This document shows, piece by piece, positions 50,934-59,641 of a stretch of DNA of 64,000 nucleotides. The notes beneath the pieces were generated by a model that saw only the letters and a list, made by a program, of their open reading frames with translations, had not been told where the DNA came from and searched no databases. Numbering within the stretch: position 1 is the first letter of the stretch; every line of letters begins with the position of its first letter. The stretch comes from Chryseomicrobium sp. FSL W7-1435 (GTDB lineage Bacteria > Bacillota > Bacilli > Bacillales_A > Planococcaceae), in assembly GCF_038595005.1 (NCBI RefSeq), contig NZ_CP151997.1, positions 496,001 through 560,000 on the forward strand, in the 5' to 3' direction. The position numbers and the translations under genes were made by a program.

Positions 50934-52742
50934 AGAGGCTGGGACAAAACCTAGACTCTAATTGAAAAACGCGCACGGCAGAAAATTCTGCTGTGCGCGC
51001 TTTTTTGTGTACAAAAATAAGGACAACTTCTGATAGAATTGAGTCACCACAACAAAATCCAAATCGAAAGAAGTGTCCTTATGTTTAAAAATTATAACAT
51101 GAATCAACTAGTGTTACCTCTAGATATCGAGATGAAGTTATCAAAAGATGATATCGCCTTCTCTATCGACCGTCTGGTCGAGACTATCCCCGATGAAGCC
51201 TTCCACGAATTTCGACGTGACAATGGTTGTCCAGCTTATCACCCAAAGATGATGTTGAAGATCATTCTCTGTGCATACACCCAATCCACATTCTCCGGTC
51301 GCAAGATCGAAGACCTGACAAAGGACAGCCTAAGAATCATGTGGCTTGCCCAAGGACAACAACCCAGTTATCGTACGATCAACCGTTTCCGTGTACAACC
51401 CGCAATGAACGCACTCATCAAAGAATGTTTCATCCAGTTCCGCAATCGTCTTGTGGCAGAAGACCTGATCGATCAAGATGCGATCTTCATTGATGGGACC
51501 AAGATCGAGGCGGACGCAAACAAGTTCACATTCGTCTGGAAACGAGCCGTAGAAAAATATCTGACAAGCCTGACTGAGAAATCCAAGCAGATGTATGAAG
51601 AACTTTTCAAAGCCAACATCATGCCTGCTCTAGAGGTCGAGGAAGGTCTCACGGCTGAACAGATGTCCTTGATGGCGGACAAGCTCGAAGAGCATGTCCA
51701 CGAGAAGACGGCGCAGATCGAGTCCACCGAAGACGTGGCTAAACGAAAGAAGATACGATCAGAACGAAAAGAACCAAAGAAGCTACTAAAACTGATCAAG
51801 GACATGCTTGTCCGAAAACATCGTTATGAGATCGACCTGGGGATCATGGGTGAGCGAAACAGTTATTCCAAGACTGACAAGGATGCCACGTTCATGCGGA
51901 TGAAAGATGATTATATGAGGAACGGTCAATTGAAACCTGGCTACAACTTACAGATCGCAACAGAAAATCAATATACTCTGGCTTATGCAGTATTCCCAAA
52001 TCCAAGTGACTCGAAGACGATGGTTCCTTTCCTAGACAAAATTGAAGATGATTTCTTCGAACTTCCTGAACATATCGTGGCGGATGCGGGTTATGGCAGC
52101 GAGCCGAACTATAACGACATCCTAGTGAAACGCCAAAAGACACCACTCATCACTTATGGTCAGTATCTTCGAGAACAGAAGAAGGCCTATAAAAACAACC
52201 CATTCCAGACAGCGAATTGGACCTATGACGAAACAACGGATTCCTATGAATGCCCTAACTCTAAACGTCTTAACTTCTCCCATTTGAGCGTACGCAGAGA
52301 CAAGACTGGTTTCGAACGCCAGTTTAAAGTATATCGAGCGGAAGACTGTGGCGGTTGTCCATTCCGATCACAGTGTACAAAGGCACACGAGGGAACCAAT
52401 CGCACGATGTCTGTGAATGTCACCTGGGAAGAACAAAAAGAATATGTGAGAACCAAGCTTTCAGAAGAAAAGACCGGGTCTATCTATCGCCGTCGCAAGA
52501 CGGACGTGGAACCAGTTTTTGGATTCTTGAAAGCTAATTTGGGTTTCACTCGTGCCTCCGTTCGCACTCGACCAAAGGTCGAGAACGATATCGGATTGGC
52601 ACTTATGGCGGTGAACTTGAGAAAATATGCGGCCAGAGTGTAGAAACTCTGGCCGCATACTAGAAAAACCCATAAAAAATGACCATCAATCAATCTCGAT
52701 GGTCATTTTTTATATTATCGGCTATGTTTTGTCCCAGCCTCT
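50934..52742. mobile_element. Complete IS1182-family insertion sequence
   Basis: A 1,809-base element bounded by a perfect 17-base inverted repeat, AGAGGCTGGGACAAAAC at 50934-50950 and its complement at 52726-52742. It contains one intact transposase gene and hairpins near both ends: AAAACGCGCAC..GTGCGCGCTTTT (about 50965-51005), GCGGCCAGAGT..ACTCTGGCCGC (52629-52658) and AAAAATGACCATC..GATGGTCATTTTT (52676-52711). These shield the transposase from outside transcription. No target-site duplication is recognisable beside the repeats. Confidence 0.93.
51081..52643 (+). CDS. IS1182-family transposase
   Basis: 520 residues from ATG 51081; an upstream in-frame TTG (51039) is possible. N-terminal DUF772-type domain MFKNYNMNQLVLPLDIEMKL...GCPAYHPKMMLKIILCAYTQSTFSGRKIE, then a DDE transposase domain: DAIFIDGTKIEADANKFTFVWKR (first Asp), VADAGYGSEPNYNDI (second Asp) and VEPVFGFLKANLGFTRASVRT (Glu). 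A cysteine-rich stretch CGGCPFRSQC lies before the last motif. Intact and apparently functional, so the element may still move. Confidence 0.95.
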   Translation: MFKNYNMNQLVLPLDIEMKLSKDDIAFSIDRLVETIPDEAFHEFRRDNGCPAYHPKMMLKIILCAYTQSTFSGRKIEDLTKDSLRIMWLAQGQQPSYRTINRFRVQPAMNALIKECFIQFRNRLVAEDLIDQDAIFIDGTKIEADANKFTFVWKRAVEKYLTSLTEKSKQMYEELFKANIMPALEVEEGLTAEQMSLMADKLEEHVHEKTAQIESTEDVAKRKKIRSERKEPKKLLKLIKDMLVRKHRYEIDLGIMGERNSYSKTDKDATFMRMKDDYMRNGQLKPGYNLQIATENQYTLAYAVFPNPSDSKTMVPFLDKIEDDFFELPEHIVADAGYGSEPNYNDILVKRQKTPLITYGQYLREQKKAYKNNPFQTANWTYDETTDSYECPNSKRLNFSHLSVRRDKTGFERQFKVYRAEDCGGCPFRSQCTKAHEGTNRTMSVNVTWEEQKEYVRTKLSEEKTGSIYRRRKTDVEPVFGFLKANLGFTRASVRTRPKVENDIGLALMAVNLRKYAARV

Positions 52743-52790
52743 TTCCATTTGCTGTAAATATAAGTAAAAACTTATCTTTAGGAGGCGGAA

Positions 52791-54410
52791 ATGAGTACGC
52801 AAGAGTTGATATTTTATTTTTTAGGTGGTCTTGGGATTTTCCTATTCGGAATTAAATTTCTAGGGGACAATCTTCAAAAGATTGCTGGAGACGGGTTACG
52901 CAATATGTTAGATCGTTTCACGACGAATCCGGTAAAAGGGATGTTAGCTGGTATCTTCGTAACGATTTTACTACAAACTAGTACGGGCACAACTGTCCTT
53001 ACAATTGGTCTTGTAAATGCCGGATTTATGACATTGCGTCAAGCGATTGGGGTCATTATCGGGGCAAACATCGGGACGACAGCGACGGCATTCATTATAG
53101 GAATCAACATTTCTGAGTATGCTTTGCCGATTGTAGCTCTAGGAAGCTTCTTGATATTCTTTGTGAAGTCTGAAAAAGTACGGAATGTAGGGCGTGCTAT
53201 ATTAGGATTTGGAGCCTTGTTCTTGGGTCTGAACTTCATGAGTGACGGACTGTATCCACTTCGTGATGCACAAGTCTTCCAAGATTTAACCGTTTCAATG
53301 AGTAATAACCCATTTCTTGGAGTGCTAGTCGGAACAGTCTTTACTGTAGCGGTTCAGAGTTCTTCAGCAGCCATTGGTCTTTTGCAGACGTTGTTTGCTC
53401 AAGGAGCGATGACACTAGATGCGGCTCTTCCAGTTTTGTTTGGAGATAACATTGGAACAACAATCACTGCAGTTCTTGCGGCACTTGGCGCATCCATTAC
53501 AGCGAAACGTGCAGCTCTCGTTCACGTGATCTTTAACGTGATTGGAACCATCATTGTCTTGATTTTGTTAAGTCCATTTACAGCACTCGTGCAATTTTTA
53601 CAAGGTCGATTAGATCTAAACCCAGAAATGACGATTGCTTTTGCACATGGTATTTTCAATATCTCCAATGCCTTGATTCAGTTACCGTTTGTAGCCGTTT
53701 TAGCGTGGATAGTAGTGAAGGCCATCCCAGGTGAACAGAAGTTGGTCAGTCATAAAGTAGAGCACCTGGATGATAAGTTTATTGCCCAGTCTCCATCTGT
53801 AGCCGTAGGTCAGGCTCAAAAAGAGGTACTTCGCATGGCAGAACTTGCTGAGCAGGGACTCGAAGAGACGATTGCTTATTTCAAGACGAAAAAGACGTCT
53901 CACCGAGATTATATCGTGCAATACGAGTTGGCGATTAACAATTTAGACCAGACCATCTCAGATTATCTAATCAAACTCTCATCTCAACCGCTTTCTAAGC
54001 AGGATTCTGAGCTTCATCAAGTTTTACTTAATACGATTCGGGATATTGAACGAATCGGGGACCATATGGAAAACATTATGGAATTGACGGATTATAAGAA
54101 GTCTAAGAAACTTGATTTCACAGAAGTGGCAGATGCTGAAATCGAAGAAATGTTCGAATTGGTACGTACGACATTCCGCCAGTCTGTACGTTCAATCGAG
54201 ATTCATAGTAAGGAAGAAGCACGCGGTGTTGTCGAAAAAGAGAATGAAATCGACCGCATGGAACGTGTACTTCGTAAGAATCATATTGTACGTGTCAACG
54301 AAGGTGCATGCACGGGCGCGGCAGGAATCGTCTTTACCGATATTGTCAGTAACTTAGAGCGAATTGGTGATCATTCTGTCAATATTGCGGAAACTGTATT
54401 AGAAGGATAA
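52791..54410 (+). CDS. Na/Pi cotransporter-family protein with PhoU-like C-terminus
   Basis: 539 residues. Two inverted NptA repeats in the membrane part (1-310): LLQTSTGTTVLTIGLVNAGFM with GANIGTTATAF, and VQSSSAAIGLLQTLFAQG with GDNIGTTITAVLAALGAS (the QSSS/QTST and GxNIGTT motifs). The C-terminal 220 residues are helical PhoU-like, with NTIRDIERIGDHMENIME and SNLERIGDHSVNIAET. Imports phosphate with sodium, or regulates it. Its placement by the ars operon may matter, because arsenate enters through phosphate carriers. ATG 52791 follows TAGGAGGCGG, 48 bases past the IS element. Confidence 0.93.
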   Translation: MSTQELIFYFLGGLGIFLFGIKFLGDNLQKIAGDGLRNMLDRFTTNPVKGMLAGIFVTILLQTSTGTTVLTIGLVNAGFMTLRQAIGVIIGANIGTTATAFIIGINISEYALPIVALGSFLIFFVKSEKVRNVGRAILGFGALFLGLNFMSDGLYPLRDAQVFQDLTVSMSNNPFLGVLVGTVFTVAVQSSSAAIGLLQTLFAQGAMTLDAALPVLFGDNIGTTITAVLAALGASITAKRAALVHVIFNVIGTIIVLILLSPFTALVQFLQGRLDLNPEMTIAFAHGIFNISNALIQLPFVAVLAWIVVKAIPGEQKLVSHKVEHLDDKFIAQSPSVAVGQAQKEVLRMAELAEQGLEETIAYFKTKKTSHRDYIVQYELAINNLDQTISDYLIKLSSQPLSKQDSELHQVLLNTIRDIERIGDHMENIMELTDYKKSKKLDFTEVADAEIEEMFELVRTTFRQSVRSIEIHSKEEARGVVEKENEIDRMERVLRKNHIVRVNEGACTGAAGIVFTDIVSNLERIGDHSVNIAETVLEG

Positions 54411-54415
54411 GCAAA

Positions 54416-54442
54416 AGAGAGGCCGCGGCCTCTCTATTTTTA
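54416..54442. terminator. Bidirectional terminator between the phosphate transporter and the recombinase-like gene
   Basis: Self-complementary stem AGAGAGGCCGCGGCCTCTCT followed by ATTTTTAA on the plus strand and TTTTGC on the minus strand. It overlaps the last codon of the minus-strand gene. Confidence 0.85.
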
Positions 54443-54982
54443 ATAGTCTTCATTTAAGTAGCGATACAACGTTGATTTGCTGATATTGGTTATTTCCTTG
54501 ATTTGTTTCAATGTGTAGTCACCACTTGTATAGAGCTCGATTGCGCGGTTGACATTGGCATCTTTTTTTCGTGGACGGCCCGTGGTGACACCACGTTCTT
54601 TTGCTTCCTCCATTGCCACTTTCGTCATGAGGCTTGTGGATTCTGACTGAAAGAGAGCGAGGACGTGGATAAGTTCGCTGAATGACTGGGAAAGGGGCTT
54701 ATCAATCTGAATATTTTCCGAGACAAAATGAAGAGAGACCTTTTTTTTCGTGAACGTCTCTAGTAAAGCCCGTAATTGATTAAGGGACTGTGCGAACGTA
54801 GTCAACGAACTTGTATACACGTGATCACCTTCTTTTAAAAGATCAATCATTTCAGCCAATTGATCATTGAGCCGGTACGATTGCTCGGTGAAAAGTTGAT
54901 CAAGCTCGATAGTAGAAAGTAAGGTAAACTGATGCGAGGTGTCCTGTTCACCAGGAATGGTGCGGATATAGCCGTATTTCAT
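54440..54982 (-). CDS. Serine-recombinase-like DNA-binding protein lacking catalytic residues
   Basis: 180 residues from ATG 54982 (GAGAGGATGAC upstream). The resolvase layout is clear: N-terminal catalytic-domain remnant KYGYIRTIPGEQD...LKEGDHVYTSSLTTFAQSLNQLRALLETFTKKKVSLHFVSENI, then GRPRKKDANVNRAIELYTSGDYTLKQIKEITNISKSTLYRYL (helix-turn-helix). Active resolvases have YGYxRVSTxxQ with the catalytic Ser, and LDRLGRS with essential Arg; here these read IRTIPGEQ and LTTFAQS, so Ser and Arg are missing. Probably a regulator that binds DNA without cutting it. Divergent from sulP, 109 bases apart. Confidence 0.82.
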   Translation of the reverse strand: MKYGYIRTIPGEQDTSHQFTLLSTIELDQLFTEQSYRLNDQLAEMIDLLKEGDHVYTSSLTTFAQSLNQLRALLETFTKKKVSLHFVSENIQIDKPLSQSFSELIHVLALFQSESTSLMTKVAMEEAKERGVTTGRPRKKDANVNRAIELYTSGDYTLKQIKEITNISKSTLYRYLNEDY

Positions 54983-55091
54983 ATGAGTCATCCTCTCAGG
55001 GAACGTATTAATTTTGGTCCAAAAGGGTTCCTTTTTGGAACTTTAAGTGCTACACTGATGCAAGCATTTGAAACTTGAAGAGGTGTAGAGA

Positions 55092-56555
55092 TTGATTACA
55101 AAACTAAAACAAGAATGGTTCGGAAATATCCGAGCCGATATATTAGCTGGAATTGTTGTGGCGCTTGCCCTCATTCCAGAAGCTATCGCCTTTTCGATAA
55201 TAGCAGGTGTAGACCCGATGGTTGGGCTCTATGCATCTTTTAGTATAGCAGTGATTATCGCATTTGTCGGGGGCAGACCGGGGATGATTTCGGCAGCTAC
55301 AGGGGCCATGGCTTTATTGATGGTACCGCTTGTACGAGATTACGGACTAGACTATTTACTAGCAGCCACTATCCTGACAGGTGTTATTCAAATTTTCTTT
55401 GGGGTATTCAAAGTCGCCAAGCTGATGCGCTTTATCCCAAGAGCCGTTATGATTGGCTTCGTCAATGCACTCGCTATCTTGATTTTTATGGCACAAGTAC
55501 CGCATTTTTTAGGAATCAGTACAATGACGTATGTATTTGTCGCCGTGACGCTAGCAATTGTATACATTTTACCGCGATTCTTTACAGCGATTCCAGCACC
55601 CTTGATTGCTATCGTTGCTTTGACTGCCCTCGTTATTTTTTCGGGTATCGAGCTGCGAACAGTAGGTGATCTCGGGAACATTTCTCAGACACTGCCAAGT
55701 TTCTTTATTCCAGATGTCCCGTATACATTTGAAACACTTCAAATCATTTTCCCGTATGCACTCGCACTTTCAATTGTGGGTCTGTTAGAGTCTCTTTTGA
55801 CATCTCAAATCGTCGATGACATGACCGATACGGGAAGCGATAAGAATAGAGAGTCACGTGGACAAGGGATTGCCAACTTTGTAACTGGTTTCTTTGGAGG
55901 CATGGCGGGCTGTGCAATGATTGGACAGTCTGTCATCAATGTGAAAAGTGGCGGGCGTGGTAGACTTTCGACATTCATAGCGGGAGCTCTTTTAATGTTC
56001 TTGATCATCGTGCTGGGAGATCTGGTGGTTCAGATCCCTATGCCAGTATTAGTGGGAATCATGATTATGGTATCTATCGGGACATTTGATTGGGGTTCAT
56101 TCACCTATCTGAAGAAGGCCCCTCGTACAGATGCAATTGTTATGGTTGCCACAGTCAGTATCGTGGTCATCACACATGACCTATCAAAAGGTGTTTTAGC
56201 TGGAGTTCTACTCAGTGCCATTTTCTTCGTCGCAAACATCTCAAAATTGAAAGTTGAAAAAGCACTAACTAGAGAAGGTGTACATTATAAGGTTCAAGGA
56301 CAACTATTTTTTGCCTCAGTTGAAGACTTCATAGCAGGAATTGATTTAACAGAACGCGAAAGTACTATTTATCTTGATTTTTCTGAGTCTCACGTTTGGG
56401 ACGATTCAGCTGTAGGAGCTATTGATAAAATTATTCTAAAGCTGCGGCAGAATCAAAACGAAGTAATTTTAATCGGACTCAATGCATCCAGTAAAAAGAT
56501 AGTTGAAAAGTTAGCCATATACAATCAAGAAAACACGAAAGTATCGGTCCATTAA
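55092..56555 (+). CDS. SulP-family anion transporter with STAS domain
   Basis: 487 residues, TTG start at 55092 behind GAAGAGGTG. Membrane part (1-390) opens [37 protein letters not shown], the SLC26/SulP signature, and contains [16 protein letters not shown] and [27 protein letters not shown] short STAS domain follows ([22 protein letters not shown]...[22 protein letters not shown]). Moves sulfate, bicarbonate or a related anion. It is directly followed by a universal stress protein, a frequent pairing for SulP genes. Confidence 0.93.
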   Translation: MITKLKQEWFGNIRADILAGIVVALALIPEAIAFSIIAGVDPMVGLYASFSIAVIIAFVGGRPGMISAATGAMALLMVPLVRDYGLDYLLAATILTGVIQIFFGVFKVAKLMRFIPRAVMIGFVNALAILIFMAQVPHFLGISTMTYVFVAVTLAIVYILPRFFTAIPAPLIAIVALTALVIFSGIELRTVGDLGNISQTLPSFFIPDVPYTFETLQIIFPYALALSIVGLLESLLTSQIVDDMTDTGSDKNRESRGQGIANFVTGFFGGMAGCAMIGQSVINVKSGGRGRLSTFIAGALLMFLIIVLGDLVVQIPMPVLVGIMIMVSIGTFDWGSFTYLKKAPRTDAIVMVATVSIVVITHDLSKGVLAGVLLSAIFFVANISKLKVEKALTREGVHYKVQGQLFFASVEDFIAGIDLTERESTIYLDFSESHVWDDSAVGAIDKIILKLRQNQNEVILIGLNASSKKIVEKLAIYNQENTKVSVH

Positions 56556-56573
56556 ACAAAGGGGAGAATGTTT

Positions 56574-56990
56574 ATGTATAAACATATAGTATTAGCAGCA
56601 GATGGTTCAGAGAATTCTATTAGAGCTGCACAACATGCTCTTCTATTTGCGAAGCAAGGTGCACAACTAATTGAAATTGTACTAGTTGCAGATTTTGCAA
56701 AAGCCAAACAAGACATTCTCCATGCACAAAGTCGAGAAGCGTTGGATTATGAAAGACGCCAAAAAGTGCGGGTCATTGAAGAATTATTCTTATCTGAAAA
56801 AGTAACTTACAATGTAAAGCTATTGCACGGAGATCCAGGGCCGATCATCGTGGATTACGTGAACAGTCAAGCTGTCGATTTAGTGATTATTGGGAGTCGT
56901 GGCTTGAACTCCCTTCAAGAAATGGTATTAGGAAGTGTAAGCCACAAAGTTGTTAAGCGAGTGAAAGCACCTGTTTTAGTGGTGAAATAA
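56574..56990 (+). CDS. Universal stress protein (UspA family)
   Basis: 138 residues. MYKHIVLAADGSENSIRAAQHALLFAK at the N-terminus and the ATP-binding GSRGLNSLQEMVLGSVSHKVVKRVKAPVLVVK at the C-terminus (G-x-x-G-x(9)-G-S). ATG 56574 is preferred over 56568 because the ribosome-binding site AAAGGGGAG then has better spacing. Co-transcribed with the SulP gene (18 bases apart) and followed by a terminator; likely modulates the transporter or responds to the same stress. Confidence 0.93.
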   Translation: MYKHIVLAADGSENSIRAAQHALLFAKQGAQLIEIVLVADFAKAKQDILHAQSREALDYERRQKVRVIEELFLSEKVTYNVKLLHGDPGPIIVDYVNSQAVDLVIIGSRGLNSLQEMVLGSVSHKVVKRVKAPVLVVK

Positions 56991-56993
56991 GTT

Positions 56994-57021
56994 AAGGAGT
57001 CCGATAACGGGCTCCTTTTTT
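56994..57021 (+). terminator. Terminator of the sulP-usp operon
   Basis: Stem AAGGAGTCCG / CGGGCTCCTT (one mismatch) with an ATAA loop and six T. Confidence 0.9.
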
Positions 57022-57107
57022 GTTTTACTTATTTTACAAAAATAGGTTGCTCGATATGTCACGTCGTGATATAGTCGAGCTACGATATAGTGAAAGTAGG
57101 CTAGAAA

Positions 57108-57431
57108 ATGGATAAAAGGGTGAAACGATATTTGCCTATGACTGAGTCTGCATTTTATATTTTGCTTGCCTTAACTGAGCCGAGGCATGGTTACGGGATT
57201 ATCAAACAAGTGGAAGAGATGACCTCGAACAGGTTAAAAATCGGGTCCGGAACGATCTACGGGACGCTGACGAAAATGCAAGATGATGACATGATTACCG
57301 TCTATGCAGATGAAAAGCGCAAAACGATTTATGAAATTACAGATATCGGCAAGCAGGTCCTTCAATTAGAATTCGACCGACTGGATGAATTGCACGCCAA
57401 CAAAGAACGGTATAAGGGGGAGTTCGAATGA
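57108..57431 (+). CDS. PadR-family transcriptional regulator
   Basis: 107 residues. PadR winged helix: ESAFYILLALTEPRHGYGIIKQVEEMTSNRLKIGSGTIYGTLTKMQDDDMITVYADEKRKTIYEITDIGKQVLQLEFDRLDEL. Begins at ATG 57108 with only a weak ribosome-binding site; the ATG at 57138 (MTESAF) is an alternative. It overlaps the following gene by four bases (ATGA), placing PadR and DUF2812 proteins in one unit, a common partnership in Bacillales. Likely represses its own operon. Confidence 0.92.
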   Translation: MDKRVKRYLPMTESAFYILLALTEPRHGYGIIKQVEEMTSNRLKIGSGTIYGTLTKMQDDDMITVYADEKRKTIYEITDIGKQVLQLEFDRLDELHANKERYKGEFE

Positions 57432-58516
57432 AAGCATTTCGTCCGTTTTGGAGTTACCGAATTGAGCAGACCGAGAACTGGCTCTCTGAAAAAGCGTCAG
57501 AAGGACAACATTTAGTGGCAATGAATCGATGGACACACGTGTTTACATTTGAACAGAATCAACCTTCCCAGCGCATTTACCGACTCAACCGAAATAAAAA
57601 GACCAATTTAGGCCTATCTCGCTTAGAGGAACAAGGATGGACGGCTGATGTCCAGGAGAAAGAGTGGACGATTTTGTCGGCTGAAGAGCCTTCGTTGTAT
57701 CCGATACGTGACGAGTTGCTCCAACGTACACAACGCCATTTATACGTGTGGATATTTTTAGTTTGGATGCACTTAGTAACAACGTCTCCAATTTTTATAG
57801 CGGGCATAGTAGTTAGAAAGAGCTTTTTGGGATGGATGCCATTAACCATCTTGATTTTAGATGTGATTCTTCTCATTACTTTCTCCTATTTAATCTGGAA
57901 ACACCTTGCCTTTCAAAAAAGGGAGATGGGAATGGGAGCAGATACGGTTCGTGGCCAGAAGAAACATTACCGGATTTATCTAGGATGGTTTTATGACCTT
58001 CCAAAGATGGAGAAGCGTCTTGAACGAAAAGCGAGCGAAGGACTTATTCTTTCAAAAGTCTATTCTGTTATTTTCGTTTTTGTAGAACAAGAACCTGAAC
58101 TTCGCTCCTATCAGTGCACGTTTGAATACAAAGTGAAATCGCCATTCTTCTCTACTTTTAAAGAGATGGGCTGGCACTTGCATTTTAGTACAAAAATCAG
58201 TTTTATGCATTACGCGATTTGGTCGATGGCTTATGACCATGAAGAGGAGAAGCCTTTGATTTCTTACATGAAAGAAGAAAGACTTCAGAATTTAAAAAGA
58301 GCCTATCGTTTTCATTTAGGAATCAGTGTCTATTTAATTCTGCTTATGGTCTTTAATTTGTTTATTAACCGTATTATTGAGGTGCCTTGGTTCGAATTCT
58401 CTTATATGAGTATGATACAAATTCTTCTTTTCATATTTTTAATAGTGTGGATTTGGCAGACATGGAAGATTACAAAAGGCTATTTTGTTCAAAAAAATCA
58501 ATTGTTAGCAGATTGA
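57428..58516 (+). CDS. DUF2812 membrane protein, first tandem paralogue
   Basis: 362 residues. Two DUF2812 units, each a cytosolic domain followed by helices. The first opens KAFRPFWSYRIEQTENWLSEKASEGQHLVAMNRWTHVFTFEQ, the second YRIYLGWFYDLPKMEKRLERKASEGLILSKVYSVIFVFVEQEP. Helix pairs follow at about 100-160 and 290-350. Function is unknown; DUF2812 proteins typically accompany PadR regulators. GGGGGAGTTCGA precedes the ATG. The next gene is a clear duplicate with the same order of parts. Confidence 0.85.
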   Translation: MKAFRPFWSYRIEQTENWLSEKASEGQHLVAMNRWTHVFTFEQNQPSQRIYRLNRNKKTNLGLSRLEEQGWTADVQEKEWTILSAEEPSLYPIRDELLQRTQRHLYVWIFLVWMHLVTTSPIFIAGIVVRKSFLGWMPLTILILDVILLITFSYLIWKHLAFQKREMGMGADTVRGQKKHYRIYLGWFYDLPKMEKRLERKASEGLILSKVYSVIFVFVEQEPELRSYQCTFEYKVKSPFFSTFKEMGWHLHFSTKISFMHYAIWSMAYDHEEEKPLISYMKEERLQNLKRAYRFHLGISVYLILLMVFNLFINRIIEVPWFEFSYMSMIQILLFIFLIVWIWQTWKITKGYFVQKNQLLAD

Positions 58517-58534
58517 CGAGCAGGGGGAGTTCGC

Positions 58535-59641
58535 ATGAAAAAAGCATTTCGTCCGTTTTGGAGTTACCAGATCGGAACTACTGAAGAATGGCTTCATAAT
58601 CAAGCCATGGAAGGCTGGCAACTCAAGACGATCAACTTCGTAACGCGACAGTTTACATTTGAACAATGTGAACCTGCTCCAACGGTCTATCGCATTGTCA
58701 AAGATAAAAAGGTCCAACAAAGCTTACCTCGTTTAGAGAAAGAGGGATGGGAACAGCGGGTCGCAAAAAGGGATTGGTCTATTTTAGCTGCTGAAGAACC
58801 AAAGCTTTTCCCAGTCCGAGACAAGCTCTTTAACCGTAATTCCCTTCATTTTCAGATTTTAGGTGCAGTGTTGTTTTTCTACTTATTGACGTCGCAATTA
58901 GTAATAAATGCAATTACTTATCCTGCCCCATTTTTTGGAGAAGAGTCACAGACGATTCCTATTCTATTGTTAATTGTTAATGTGCTCGCTCTCATTTGGG
59001 TAGTGAAACTTCAATTTGAACAAGCGGACTTTCAAAAGAAAGAGATGGGTAGCGAGGAATTTATTGCTGTTTCTACAGGAGAAACCGTATTTAAATTTCG
59101 TGTTGGATGGATCTACGATCTTCAGAGAACAAAAGATTGGTTAGAGGAACTTGCTGAACAAGGTCTTGTTATTAAATCGGTTTGGCCAATTGGATTCATG
59201 TTCGAGCAGAAAAATCCACACCGTCGTGCATACGAATGTGAATTTAATTACTCTGTAAATAGTGCTTACTTTTCGGCTTATAAAGAAATGGGTTGGCAGC
59301 TTCACCATACTTCTACACTCGGATACTTCGGCTATACAATTTGGTCACAGCCGTATGATGTACAAGATACGAAACCAGCAATCACGTATGTCTACCAAGA
59401 ACGTCTAAAACGCTTCAGAAGAACGTATCACTTTCATATAGGAATGATTCTACTTCTATTAGCGGTGCCGGTATTCGGACTGTCCCCAGATATATTTACA
59501 ATTCCAAATGAAGAGCATAACACGCTGCCTTTATCACATGGAGTGCTTCAAATCCTTACAGTCTCTTGGGTGCTATTGCTCGTGAAGGTTGTCAAAAGCT
59601 ACTTTCAATTTAGAAGAAATTTAAAGGAGGAATTCGAGTGA
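58535..59641 (+). CDS. DUF2812 membrane protein, second tandem paralogue
   Basis: 368 residues, same architecture as the preceding gene: KKAFRPFWSYQIGTTEEWLHNQAMEGWQLKTINFVTRQFTFEQ, helices near 105-160, FRVGWIYDLQRTKDWLEELAEQGLVIKSVWPIGFMFEQ, and helices near 300-355. The ribosome-binding site and first codons (CAGGGGGAGTTCGC, AAAGCATTTCGTCCGTTTTG) are nearly identical at DNA level to those of the first paralogue, which shows tandem duplication. Function unknown. The following peptidase gene overlaps its stop by four bases. Confidence 0.85.
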   Translation: MKKAFRPFWSYQIGTTEEWLHNQAMEGWQLKTINFVTRQFTFEQCEPAPTVYRIVKDKKVQQSLPRLEKEGWEQRVAKRDWSILAAEEPKLFPVRDKLFNRNSLHFQILGAVLFFYLLTSQLVINAITYPAPFFGEESQTIPILLLIVNVLALIWVVKLQFEQADFQKKEMGSEEFIAVSTGETVFKFRVGWIYDLQRTKDWLEELAEQGLVIKSVWPIGFMFEQKNPHRRAYECEFNYSVNSAYFSAYKEMGWQLHHTSTLGYFGYTIWSQPYDVQDTKPAITYVYQERLKRFRRTYHFHIGMILLLLAVPVFGLSPDIFTIPNEEHNTLPLSHGVLQILTVSWVLLLVKVVKSYFQFRRNLKEEFE

